Positions 1-6,032 of a stretch of DNA of 10,658 bases are shown in pieces; the first letter of the stretch is position 1; each line of letters opens with the position of its first letter. The notes beneath the pieces are model-generated. The model worked only from the letters and a program-made list of their open reading frames with translations. It was not told the DNA's origin and made no database searches. This DNA comes from Candidatus Fraserbacteria bacterium RBG_16_55_9. Lineage in GTDB: Bacteria; Bipolaricaulota; Bipolaricaulia; RBG-16-55-9. A program made the translations under genes and the position numbers. Location: assembly GCA_001778455.1 (NCBI GenBank), contig MFGX01000097.1, positions 1,851-12,508 on the forward strand, given 5' to 3'.

Positions 1-929
1 CCGGCTTCGTCACCGAGACCATCCACATCAATAAGGACGTCCAGATCCAGGCCGGAGCTGAGTTCGTGGGCAGCGGCAAGTGCGACGGCCAGGGCATCCC
101 GGGCGACTTCTTTGCGGACATCCACGCGCGCAAGGCCTTTGCTCACTCCTTCAGCCAGGAGCAGTTCATTGCAGACTTCCTGTTGGGAGCGGGTGTCGTC
201 GCCGCTACACCCATTCCGCCCAGCATCGAGTTCTTTGACATCGAGGTCAATGCTATCCCGTTCGACCTCAACAAAGCTGAGCAGGAATTCAAGGCAGCCC
301 GCTGCACCGGCAGTGACAAGTCGGTGTGGGAGACGGGCTTCAAGCTCTTCACCACCTACAACGCCGGTAACGCTCGCCGCAAGGCCGCTGCAGAGCAGCT
401 GGAGTTCTACGTCGAGAGCCTGAACGCGAAGCGTCAGGGCCTGCCGCCGTTTGACATCACGGTCCGCGACGTGCCCGGCTCGATCTTCTTCAACCCCAAC
501 CAGCAGCGGATCACTCCGCTCTTCGTGGGCGGTTGGAGCCCGGACTTCATCGACATCGACAACTGGATCCGCCAGTGGATGGATGCCGAGGCGGGCACCT
601 TCAGTGCCGTCACGGGTCTGGACAAGCTGGACAAGGCTCAAGAGTGGGTCAACCTGCTCAATGAGGGCATCACGACCACGGACAAGGCTCGCCGCCAGGC
701 CATCTACTCCGAGCTGCAGAAGGACTACGTGGACTATGCAGTTGCGATCTCGATGCCCACGCGCACACTCGACAACGTGGAGCGCAGCTGGGTGGACGGC
801 AACTACTACAACCCCGGCAAGGGTGATCCCCAGGAGCCGCCGAACATCTACGCGCTCTCCAAGAAGGCGGACGGACAACCGAACCTCGAGGAGCTGGCAC
901 CGTACGACCCGACGATCACCGAGTTCTGA
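1..929 (+). CDS. ABC importer substrate-binding protein, family 5 (SBP-1), C-terminal part only
   Basis: This is the C-terminal part of an extracytoplasmic solute-binding protein of the oligopeptide/dipeptide/nickel type (SBP_bac_5). The frame is open from base 3 to the TGA at 927-929, giving 308 visible residues, so the true start lies before the window; the GTG at 66 is only an internal valine codon. The assignment rests on clear similarity to the full-length paralogue at 3955-5991. Shared landmarks are GSGKCDGQGIPGDFF (GSGQLDGQGIPPDFF in SBP-2), the FDLNKAEQEFKAA segment, YSELQKDYVDYAVAI and the terminal RSWVDGNYYNPG...YALSKKADGQPNLEEL. It would bind the solute outside the membrane and deliver it to the downstream OppB-1/OppC-1 pair. 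Third codon positions are strongly C/G (39 of the 46 codons from base 66), more than in the following permease gene (30 of its first 46), which suggests high expression. Substrate unknown; oligopeptide is a family-level inference. Confidence 0.9.
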   Translation, partial: GFVTETIHINKDVQIQAGAEFVGSGKCDGQGIPGDFFADIHARKAFAHSFSQEQFIADFLLGAGVVAATPIPPSIEFFDIEVNAIPFDLNKAEQEFKAARCTGSDKSVWETGFKLFTTYNAGNARRKAAAEQLEFYVESLNAKRQGLPPFDITVRDVPGSIFFNPNQQRITPLFVGGWSPDFIDIDNWIRQWMDAEAGTFSAVTGLDKLDKAQEWVNLLNEGITTTDKARRQAIYSELQKDYVDYAVAISMPTRTLDNVERSWVDGNYYNPGKGDPQEPPNIYALSKKADGQPNLEELAPYDPTITEF

Positions 930-968
930 TCTGAGGGCTACAGCACCCCAGTAAACAGGACAGTTAAA

Positions 969-1003
969 GAGGGGATCGGAACTCTCAGAGCTCCGGTCCC
1001 CTT
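969..1003 (+). terminator. terminator-like stem-loop between SBP-1 and oppB-1
   Basis: GGGGATCGGA (971-980) pairs with TCCGGTCCCC (992-1001) through ten positions with a single T-G wobble. After an A/C mismatch, CTC (982-984) pairs with GAG (988-990) around a TCA loop, and A970-T1002 and G969-T1003 extend the base. The hairpin lies 40 nt after the SBP-1 stop. The following tract, TTCGCTTCTTCCC, is pyrimidine-rich but not a clean run of T, so it could be a leaky terminator or a 3' stabiliser of the SBP-1 message rather than a full stop. Confidence 0.65.
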
Positions 1004-1053
1004 CGCTTCTTCCCTGAGATTTGCCGACTAGTCGTAAGATGGTGGCAATCTTG

Positions 1054-1059
1054 TATAAT
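1054..1059 (+). promoter_or_regulatory. perfect -10 box (TATAAT) ahead of oppB-1
   Basis: TATAAT at 1054-1059 lies about 40 nt upstream of the oppB-1 start and just after the stem-loop at 969-1003, a good place for a secondary promoter serving the permeases. No recognisable -35 is found at 16-18 bp spacing (GTCGTA sits at 17 bp), and TG is directly adjacent rather than one base away, so it is not a standard extended -10. Promoter activity is an inference. Confidence 0.4.
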
Positions 1060-1086
1060 GAGCATACTGCCCTTCGATCTTCAAGC

Positions 1087-1093
1087 GGAGGTG
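1087..1093 (+). promoter_or_regulatory. strong Shine-Dalgarno deciding the oppB-1 start
   Basis: GGAGGTG at 1087-1093 is 7 nt from the ATG at 1101 but only 1 nt from the in-frame ATG at 1095. The spacing picks 1101, giving MIAFILRRLL, which aligns residue for residue with the start of the paralogue OppB-2 (MLAYIARRLL). Confidence 0.8.
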
Positions 1094-1100
1094 GATGGTT

Positions 1101-2135
1101 ATGATCGCATTCATTCTTCGGAGGTTGCTGTTGCTGCCTGTTGTCGTATTCGTTTCCACAGGATTGATTTTCTCGCTGATGCAGCTCTTGCCGCCCGCTG
1201 TCCGAGTGGCCCTCTATGCCAAGGAGAATCCTCGAGCCTGGAATGATATCAGCGACCTCATCCGCATCCATGGACTCGATCAGCCCATCTACGTGCAATA
1301 CTGGAATTGGATCAAGGGAATCTCGGAGGGGAATCTCGGTTGGTCGTATTCCGCCCAGATGCCAGTCGCCAAAGCACTGCAAAGTTACTTGCCAGCAACG
1401 CTTGAATTGACTGTTATGGCCCTCATCCCCCTTGTGCTAGGGGGCATCTGGCTGGGGACCAAATCCGCCGTCTACCATAATCGTGCACCCGATCACATCA
1501 CACGTCTCATGTCGATCACCGGCTGGTCTTTGCCCACATTTGTGGCAGGGCTGATCTTATTGATGGTTTTCTATGGATACCTCGGCTGGCTACAGCCGGG
1601 GCGACTCAGTACGCAGGTCACACTCATAATCAATAACCCTGAGCTGTTCACCCGATATACCACTATGAATACCGTCGATGCTCTGCTCAATGGTCCCAAT
1701 TGGACTGTATTCTGGGATGCCATTAAACACTTGATCCTTCCCGCTATTACCCTGGCCTATGTGAGCTGGGCGCTCATTGTGAGGATCATGCGAAGCAGCA
1801 TGCTCAACGTGCTGCGCGAGGACTACACGACAGTAGCGCGAGCTAAGGGCTTGGAGGAACGCATCGTCATCAACAAGCACGCGCGGCGCAACGCGCTCAT
1901 CCCTGTAATCACCGTTTCGGCGATCGTCGTAGGTCTGCTGCTCAGCGGTGTGGTTATTACGGAGACCATCTTCAATTACTTTGGGGTGGGCTGGTGGTTC
2001 GTTCGAGCTGCCACGCAGCTGGACTTTCCCTCCGTGCTTGGTTTTACCATTTTCAACAGCGTCCTTTGGGTACTGGTGAACATCGCCGTAGATGTGCTCT
2101 ACTCCTACGTTGATCCCCGCGTGAGGTTGACGTAA
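1101..2135 (+). CDS. ABC transporter permease, OppB/DppB type (module 1)
   Basis: Integral membrane subunit of an oligopeptide/dipeptide/nickel-type ABC importer, 344 residues, a little longer than typical OppB (about 305-340). It starts with the typical short cytoplasmic RR followed by a first membrane span (about residues 9-30), then an extracytoplasmic region (about 31-100) containing GLDQPIYVQYWNWIKGISEGNLGWS. Further spans lie at about 103-120, 145-165, 210-228, 267-290 and 310-337. The cytoplasmic coupling (EAA) loop that docks the ATPase is near residues 245-268 (ARAKGLEERIVINKHARRNALIP). The late motif usually written ETIFxxPGxG reads ETIFNYFGVGWW here, with Phe for Pro; the paralogue keeps the proline. 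The start at 1101 is chosen from the Shine-Dalgarno spacing. It is followed after 5 nt by oppC-1, its expected heterodimer partner. Its third-position GC is lower than that of SBP-1. Substrate not determinable. Confidence 0.93.
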   Translation: MIAFILRRLLLLPVVVFVSTGLIFSLMQLLPPAVRVALYAKENPRAWNDISDLIRIHGLDQPIYVQYWNWIKGISEGNLGWSYSAQMPVAKALQSYLPATLELTVMALIPLVLGGIWLGTKSAVYHNRAPDHITRLMSITGWSLPTFVAGLILLMVFYGYLGWLQPGRLSTQVTLIINNPELFTRYTTMNTVDALLNGPNWTVFWDAIKHLILPAITLAYVSWALIVRIMRSSMLNVLREDYTTVARAKGLEERIVINKHARRNALIPVITVSAIVVGLLLSGVVITETIFNYFGVGWWFVRAATQLDFPSVLGFTIFNSVLWVLVNIAVDVLYSYVDPRVRLT

Positions 2136-2140
2136 GAACC

Positions 2141-3271
2141 ATGAACAAGAAGAGCCCATACACCATCAACAACCGTACCGAAACCCAACCGAAGGTATCC
2201 GATTCTTCGACCCTCACGAACATCGCAACGACGGAAGACCAGGCACCCTCTTTGCCTGATCGAGCTCCCCTGGCCACTCGTTGGCAGAGCTTCAGGGAGG
2301 ATCGCTTACCTTGGCTGCCGGGGACGGTGAAACAGGCCAGGCGCTTCCTGCAAAACCCCCTGTCCCTTTCTGGGATCGTCCTGATCATCTTCTTCGCCCT
2401 GATTGCCATTTTCGCACCCTGGCTTGCACCACCGGACCCGCTTCGTGCCCATGAACCCTATCGAATGCCGCGCGACGGCTTCTCGCTGCAACCGCGCCCT
2501 CCGCAAATGGATGCCTGGAAGACCTTCCCACCTGACTGGCACAAGCATCCATTCGGAACCATGGAGGGACAGTATGACATCTATTATGGCATCGTGTGGG
2601 GTGCGCGAAACGCCTTTCGCATCGGCGTCGTAGTGGTCGGAATTGCCGTCTTGATCGGCATTATCACCGGTAGCCTCTCGGGATACTTCGGAGGATGGGT
2701 AGACCAATCGCTCATGCGACTGGTGGATATCTTGCTTTCCTTCCCCACAATCATTTTGGCCATCGTGCTGGTCACCGTCTTGACAAACCCTGGTGTGAGG
2801 ATCTTCGGCCTTTCGTTTGACCGACTTACAGCTCTCATTATTGCGTTCACGTTTACGCAATGGTTGTCGTATGCCCGTCTGATCCGTGGGGAGATCTTGT
2901 CGGTGAAGGAGAAGGATTTCATCCAAGCGGCCCAGGCCGTCGGTGCAGGGCACCTACGCATTATCACCATGCATATTCTCCCCAACTCCATTTATCCAGT
3001 GCTGATTGCCGCTTCCTTGGATATCGGCTCTGTCGTGCTCTCTGTGGCTGCGCTGAGCTTCTTGGGATTGGGTCCAGGAACGGATTTCGCGGATTGGGGA
3101 CAGATAATTAGCTATTCACGCGAGTGGATCTTGGGGGCACACGGCAATCCGTTCCATTACTGGTACGTGATCATCATCCCCAGCGTTGCAATCACGCTCT
3201 TCGTGCTGGCCTGGAATTTGTTGGGAGATGCCTTCCGAGATATCTTGGATCCTAGGCTAAAGAGACGCTAA
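2141..3271 (+). CDS. ABC transporter permease, OppC/DppC type (module 1)
   Basis: Second membrane subunit of the module-1 importer, 376 residues, longer than usual OppC (about 290-340). The extra length is an N-terminal cytoplasmic extension of about 70 residues rich in Ser, Thr, Asn and Pro, followed by FLQNPLSLSGIVLIIFFALIAIFAPWLAPP (OppC_N region, first span about 76-96). A large extracytoplasmic loop (97-155) ends in HPFGTMEGQYDIYYGIVWGAR, where canonical OppC has GTDxxGRDxxSRxxxGxR. The remaining spans follow, with the EAA coupling loop at about 262-281 (QAAQAVGAGHLRIITMHILP) and a conserved C-terminal NLLGDAFRDILDPRL. Only 5 nt separate it from oppB-1 and no good Shine-Dalgarno is seen (TAAGAACC before ATG), so translational coupling is likely; the first 40 residues are the least certain part of the call. 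Its TAA stop directly touches the stop of the convergent lipoprotein gene. Confidence 0.93.
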   Translation: MNKKSPYTINNRTETQPKVSDSSTLTNIATTEDQAPSLPDRAPLATRWQSFREDRLPWLPGTVKQARRFLQNPLSLSGIVLIIFFALIAIFAPWLAPPDPLRAHEPYRMPRDGFSLQPRPPQMDAWKTFPPDWHKHPFGTMEGQYDIYYGIVWGARNAFRIGVVVVGIAVLIGIITGSLSGYFGGWVDQSLMRLVDILLSFPTIILAIVLVTVLTNPGVRIFGLSFDRLTALIIAFTFTQWLSYARLIRGEILSVKEKDFIQAAQAVGAGHLRIITMHILPNSIYPVLIAASLDIGSVVLSVAALSFLGLGPGTDFADWGQIISYSREWILGAHGNPFHYWYVIIIPSVAITLFVLAWNLLGDAFRDILDPRLKRR

Positions 3272-3823
3272 TCAAAGGATGGGCCTCAGCCAGTCGAGCT
3301 CCCGCAGTTTGTCGTGGATTTGGAGGATGTCTTGCTTTCCTCGTGCGAGCCGATTTGCAAACTCTTGTAGCAGGGAGTCAGAAGCCTGGCTGCTCTGTCC
3401 TGGTGGTCCCAGCAGTCTGCTCGCGGTAGCGGCGTTTGTCCTAATGGCATCCAAGGACTTGAAGAAGGCGTTTAACTGCGAGCACAGCGTATTGTATTGG
3501 TCTTGCACTGACTTCGGCGGTGGCAATTTGGAATTGTTGCACAAACGTCCTTCATAGTCGCGTACGATCGCCCGTCTTTCGTCGGCCCTCTCTTCCAAGA
3601 ACTGAAAGTAAAGTACAGAAGTACAGTTCGACCCTTCGCATTCGAGGTCTCCTACGGTCTCTGACAGCATCTGCCCAAGGCCCGTGTCTTGAAGTGGATC
3701 CCCTCGCAAGACCTCCAGCACTTGCTTCTGGAACTCCTCTCGAGACGTCTGGTCCCGATTTCCACACCCTGCCAACGCCAAGAGCGCCAGAGCAAGCAGA
3801 CCTGAAACTGCATGGGCTTTCAT
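3272..3823 (-). CDS. small putative lipoprotein of unknown function
   Basis: I do not recognise the family. The protein opens with a classical lipoprotein signal: Lys at position 2, a Leu/Ala core and lipobox LAGC at residues 17-20, so Cys20 should be lipidated and the mature 164 residues exposed outside the cytoplasmic membrane. The mature part is hydrophilic and predicted mainly helical, with Glu/Arg/Gln-rich stretches (SREEFQKQVLEVLRG, FLEERADERRAIVRDYEGRL). It has four further cysteines, C62, C67, C95 and C114, which could form two disulfides. An ATG at 3847 would add eight residues; it has GGGGAG only 2 nt away, too close for good spacing, while 3823 gives the compact signal peptide, so 3823 is preferred with modest certainty. 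The gene lies antisense between the two importer modules: its stop touches the oppC-1 stop with no gap, and it is divergent from SBP-2. A role as an accessory of the importers is only a positional guess. Confidence 0.72.
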   Translation of the reverse strand: MKAHAVSGLLALALLALAGCGNRDQTSREEFQKQVLEVLRGDPLQDTGLGQMLSETVGDLECEGSNCTSVLYFQFLEERADERRAIVRDYEGRLCNNSKLPPPKSVQDQYNTLCSQLNAFFKSLDAIRTNAATASRLLGPPGQSSQASDSLLQEFANRLARGKQDILQIHDKLRELDWLRPIL

Positions 3824-3879
3824 CGCCGACTCAGTCTGCCAGAGCATTGCTCCCCTGTCAACCTTGCGGATAGCACAGT

Positions 3880-3909
3880 TTGGAAGGCGTTCACTGGTTC
3901 TGCTATGAT
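3880..3909 (+). promoter_or_regulatory. sigma70-type promoter for SBP-2 (TTGGAA, 18 bp, TATGAT)
   Basis: TTGGAA at 3880-3885 matches the -35 consensus at four of six positions. TATGAT at 3904-3909 matches the -10 at five of six and carries the extended -10 TG at 3901-3902 (TGCTATGAT). The spacer is 18 bp. Transcription would begin near 3916, leaving a leader of about 40 nt before the GTG start. It implies that the second importer module is transcribed independently of the first. Confidence 0.6.
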
Positions 3910-3941
3910 GAAGCCAAGCACCACAGGCCCATTACGAAAAG

Positions 3942-3948
3942 GGAGGTG
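3942..3948 (+). promoter_or_regulatory. strong Shine-Dalgarno deciding the SBP-2 GTG start
   Basis: GGAGGTG at 3942-3948 ends 6 nt before GTG at 3955. The same frame is open upstream to a TTG at 3880, but that codon overlaps the -35 box and cannot be in the transcript. The site overlaps an 11-bp dyad, AGGTG-T-CACCT (3944-3954). Confidence 0.8.
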
Positions 3949-3954
3949 TCACCT

Positions 3955-5991
3955 GTGAGTGATAAGATTTGGATTGTCGTCCTTGCACTGGTAGCTCTAG
4001 TCATTGGATTGCTCGTCTTGAAGCCCGCCGCTCCACCCACAACACCTGAGCAACCCACTCCGGTAGAAAAACCAGCTCAGCCACCCGTAGAAAAGCCAAA
4101 AGAACCTGAGCCGGAAACACCGAAACCCATCGAACAGCCGAAGTCTCCCCAGCAGCCCTCTCAGCCATTGACCGGGCCGATCAAGAACCCTGACACGCTC
4201 ATCGTCGCCGACCTCAGCGATATCGATACGCTGGACCCGCACTTTGCGTACGACACGTCCAGCGGTGAGATCGCCTTCCACGTGTACGACAATCTGATCA
4301 TGTACGACGGCCCGAGCACCGAGAAATTCCTGCCCATGCTTGCGACACAAGTGCCCAGTCTAGATAACGGACTCATCGCCGAAAACGCCGATGGCTCCGT
4401 CGTCATTCGCTTTCCCCTTCGCCAAGGGGTCAAATTCCACAACGGCAATTCCTTTACAGCCGAAGACGTGGCCTACAGCTTCCATCGTGTGATGCTCATG
4501 GATCGTAGCGGTGGCCCAAGCTGGCTCGTACTCAGCCCCTTGCTGAATGTCAATACCATCGCCGATCTGGCGAAACAGATTGAGGCCCAGCGGACTGGTA
4601 AGAAAGCCGACGAAATCGACTTTAACGCCGTGAGCGCCGAGACATTGGTCGCGACCTGTGAGCAGGTCGAGCAGGCCGTGCGCGTCGTCGGCAATGATGT
4701 GGAATTCCACCTGCCAAAGCCCTTCCCGCCGTTCATGGCCATCGTGGCCCAAAGCGCCAGCTGGGCCTCGATCATCGATCAGCAATGGGCTACAGAACAA
4801 GGCGCGTGGGATGGAAGCTGCAACACCTGGAAAGCGCACTACGACCCTCAGAAAGAGAACGACCCCATCTATGCCAAGATGAACGGCACGGGACCCTTCA
4901 TGCTAGAGAAGTGGGACCATGCCACAGGGGACATCTCACTCATACGAAACGACAACTACTGGCGTGGACCAGCCAAGCTGGCCCGCATCGTCATCAAGAA
5001 GGTCAACGAGTTTAGTACTCGCAAGCTCATGCTCCAGAACGGCGATGCGGATATCGCCACGATCAATCGAAAATTCGTCGATCAAGTCGATGGCACACCG
5101 GGTGTACGGCTGATCAAGGGCCAATTGCGCATGAGTCTTAGCTTCATCCTGTTCAACCAGAAGATCACGGCCGAGGGAAATCAATACATCGGCAGTGGCC
5201 AACTGGACGGCCAAGGCATCCCGCCGGATTTTTTCAGTGATATCGACGTTCGCAAGGGTTTTAATGACGCCTTTGACTGGGAGACGTTGATTCGAGAGGC
5301 CATCAAGAATGAGGCCGAAAAAGCCCGGGGACCTATCCCCCGCGGTGTCCAGTTCTTCAACTCAGAGAACCCCGTCTATCAGCTCGACCTCAAGAAGGCC
5401 GAGGAGCATTTCAAGCAGGCTTGGGGCGGCCAAGTCTGGAAGACGGGCTTCAAACTCACGGCTCCCTATCTTGTCGACGATCAGGCTTCAAAGACCGCCT
5501 TCGAAATCCTGAAGCGGAATCTCCAGCGGCTCAACCCCAAGTTCGAGCTCGAGACGGTCAACTTGGAGTGGTCGGCTCTCTTGAGCCGAAGCGTAGATGG
5601 GACTCTGCCCGTCTACTCCGCTGCCTGGCTCGAGGACTATCACGACGCGCACAACTGGGTCTTCCCGATCATGCACAGCCAGGGGAACTATGCGACAAGC
5701 ATGAACTTGGGAACGAACTACGATGCCCTGATCAATCAAGGCATCAACGAGCTGAACCCTGAAAAACGCCAAGAGATCTACTACGAACTGCAAAAGCTCG
5801 CGTATGAAGATGCGATCGCCATCTTCACGGATCAACCGCTGGGGCGCCACTACCAGCAGCGTTGGGTGGATGGCTACTACTTCAACCCCATCTGGCCAGC
5901 GCGGAACTTCTACCCGCTGTCCAAGAGGCTCGACGCCAAGCCCAACATGGAGTACGTCAACCAGCTGGGCCTAGTCGTCCAAGAATGGTGA
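3955..5991 (+). CDS. ABC importer substrate-binding protein, family 5 (SBP-2), membrane-anchored with proline-rich tether
   Basis: Full-length extracytoplasmic solute-binding protein of the oligopeptide/dipeptide class, 678 residues, long for the family (usually about 500-600). After MSDK comes one hydrophobic segment (about 5-22, IWIVVLALVALVIGLLVL) with no lipobox cysteine and no obvious signal-peptidase site, so it probably stays as an N-terminal membrane anchor. Residues 24-75 form a tether with 19 prolines in 52 residues plus many Glu/Lys/Gln, including two PVEKP copies. The binding domain follows, with the family-5 signature near residues 160-178 (KFHNGNSFTAEDVAYSFHR), GTGPFMLEKW and the C-terminal RWVDGYYFNP...YPLSKRLDAKPNMEYV shared with SBP-1. 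The GTG start is fixed by the Shine-Dalgarno at 3942. Expected role: capture of peptides or similar solutes for OppB-2/OppC-2. Substrate unknown. A 28-bp palindrome follows 7 nt after the stop. Confidence 0.93.
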   Translation: MSDKIWIVVLALVALVIGLLVLKPAAPPTTPEQPTPVEKPAQPPVEKPKEPEPETPKPIEQPKSPQQPSQPLTGPIKNPDTLIVADLSDIDTLDPHFAYDTSSGEIAFHVYDNLIMYDGPSTEKFLPMLATQVPSLDNGLIAENADGSVVIRFPLRQGVKFHNGNSFTAEDVAYSFHRVMLMDRSGGPSWLVLSPLLNVNTIADLAKQIEAQRTGKKADEIDFNAVSAETLVATCEQVEQAVRVVGNDVEFHLPKPFPPFMAIVAQSASWASIIDQQWATEQGAWDGSCNTWKAHYDPQKENDPIYAKMNGTGPFMLEKWDHATGDISLIRNDNYWRGPAKLARIVIKKVNEFSTRKLMLQNGDADIATINRKFVDQVDGTPGVRLIKGQLRMSLSFILFNQKITAEGNQYIGSGQLDGQGIPPDFFSDIDVRKGFNDAFDWETLIREAIKNEAEKARGPIPRGVQFFNSENPVYQLDLKKAEEHFKQAWGGQVWKTGFKLTAPYLVDDQASKTAFEILKRNLQRLNPKFELETVNLEWSALLSRSVDGTLPVYSAAWLEDYHDAHNWVFPIMHSQGNYATSMNLGTNYDALINQGINELNPEKRQEIYYELQKLAYEDAIAIFTDQPLGRHYQQRWVDGYYFNPIWPARNFYPLSKRLDAKPNMEYVNQLGLVVQEW

Positions 5992-5998
5992 GATTCTC

Positions 5999-6026
5999 GT
6001 AGGGGCGCAGGGCCCTGCGCCCCTAC
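5999..6026. repeat. perfect 28-bp palindrome (REP-like) between SBP-2 and oppB-2
   Basis: The left arm GTAGGGGCGCAGGG (5999-6012) is exactly the reverse complement of the right arm (6013-6026), with no mismatch and no spacer. The palindrome stops there (C5998 opposite C6027). In RNA it would form a very GC-rich hairpin. It starts 7 nt after the SBP-2 stop and ends 6 nt before the oppB-2 ATG, taking the place where a Shine-Dalgarno should be. From memory, GTAGGGGCG...CGCCCCTAC palindromes occur as dispersed repeats in various bacterial genomes; only one copy is in this window. It is not a typical terminator because no T run follows (CCAACC). Confidence 0.9.
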
Positions 6027-6032
6027 CCAACC

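Noticed and set aside
451..954. Open frame of 167 codons overlapping SBP-1 in another frame
   Set aside because: Its product is a monotonous Ser/Arg/Thr-rich string typical of a shadow frame in high-GC DNA, and the SBP-1 frame is supported by a paralogue.
1021..1059. TTGCCG (1021-1026) as -35 for the TATAAT at 1054
   Set aside because: The spacer would be 27 bp, far beyond the usable range; the -10 box is kept at modest confidence alone.
1590..2159. Minus-strand open frame of 189 codons inside oppB-1
   Set aside because: Antisense to the conserved permease core, with no recognisable domain; other minus-strand frames over the permeases and SBP-2 look the same.
2306..2953. Minus-strand open frame of 215 codons inside oppC-1
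   Set aside because: Low-complexity Asp/Gln/Gly-rich product, no ribosome-binding site, and it is antisense to a well-supported permease.
3848..3900. Minus-strand promoter for the lipoprotein gene
   Set aside because: The best match, a TGC-TATCCG sequence, fits only three of six -10 positions; the promoter exists presumably but cannot be located by eye.
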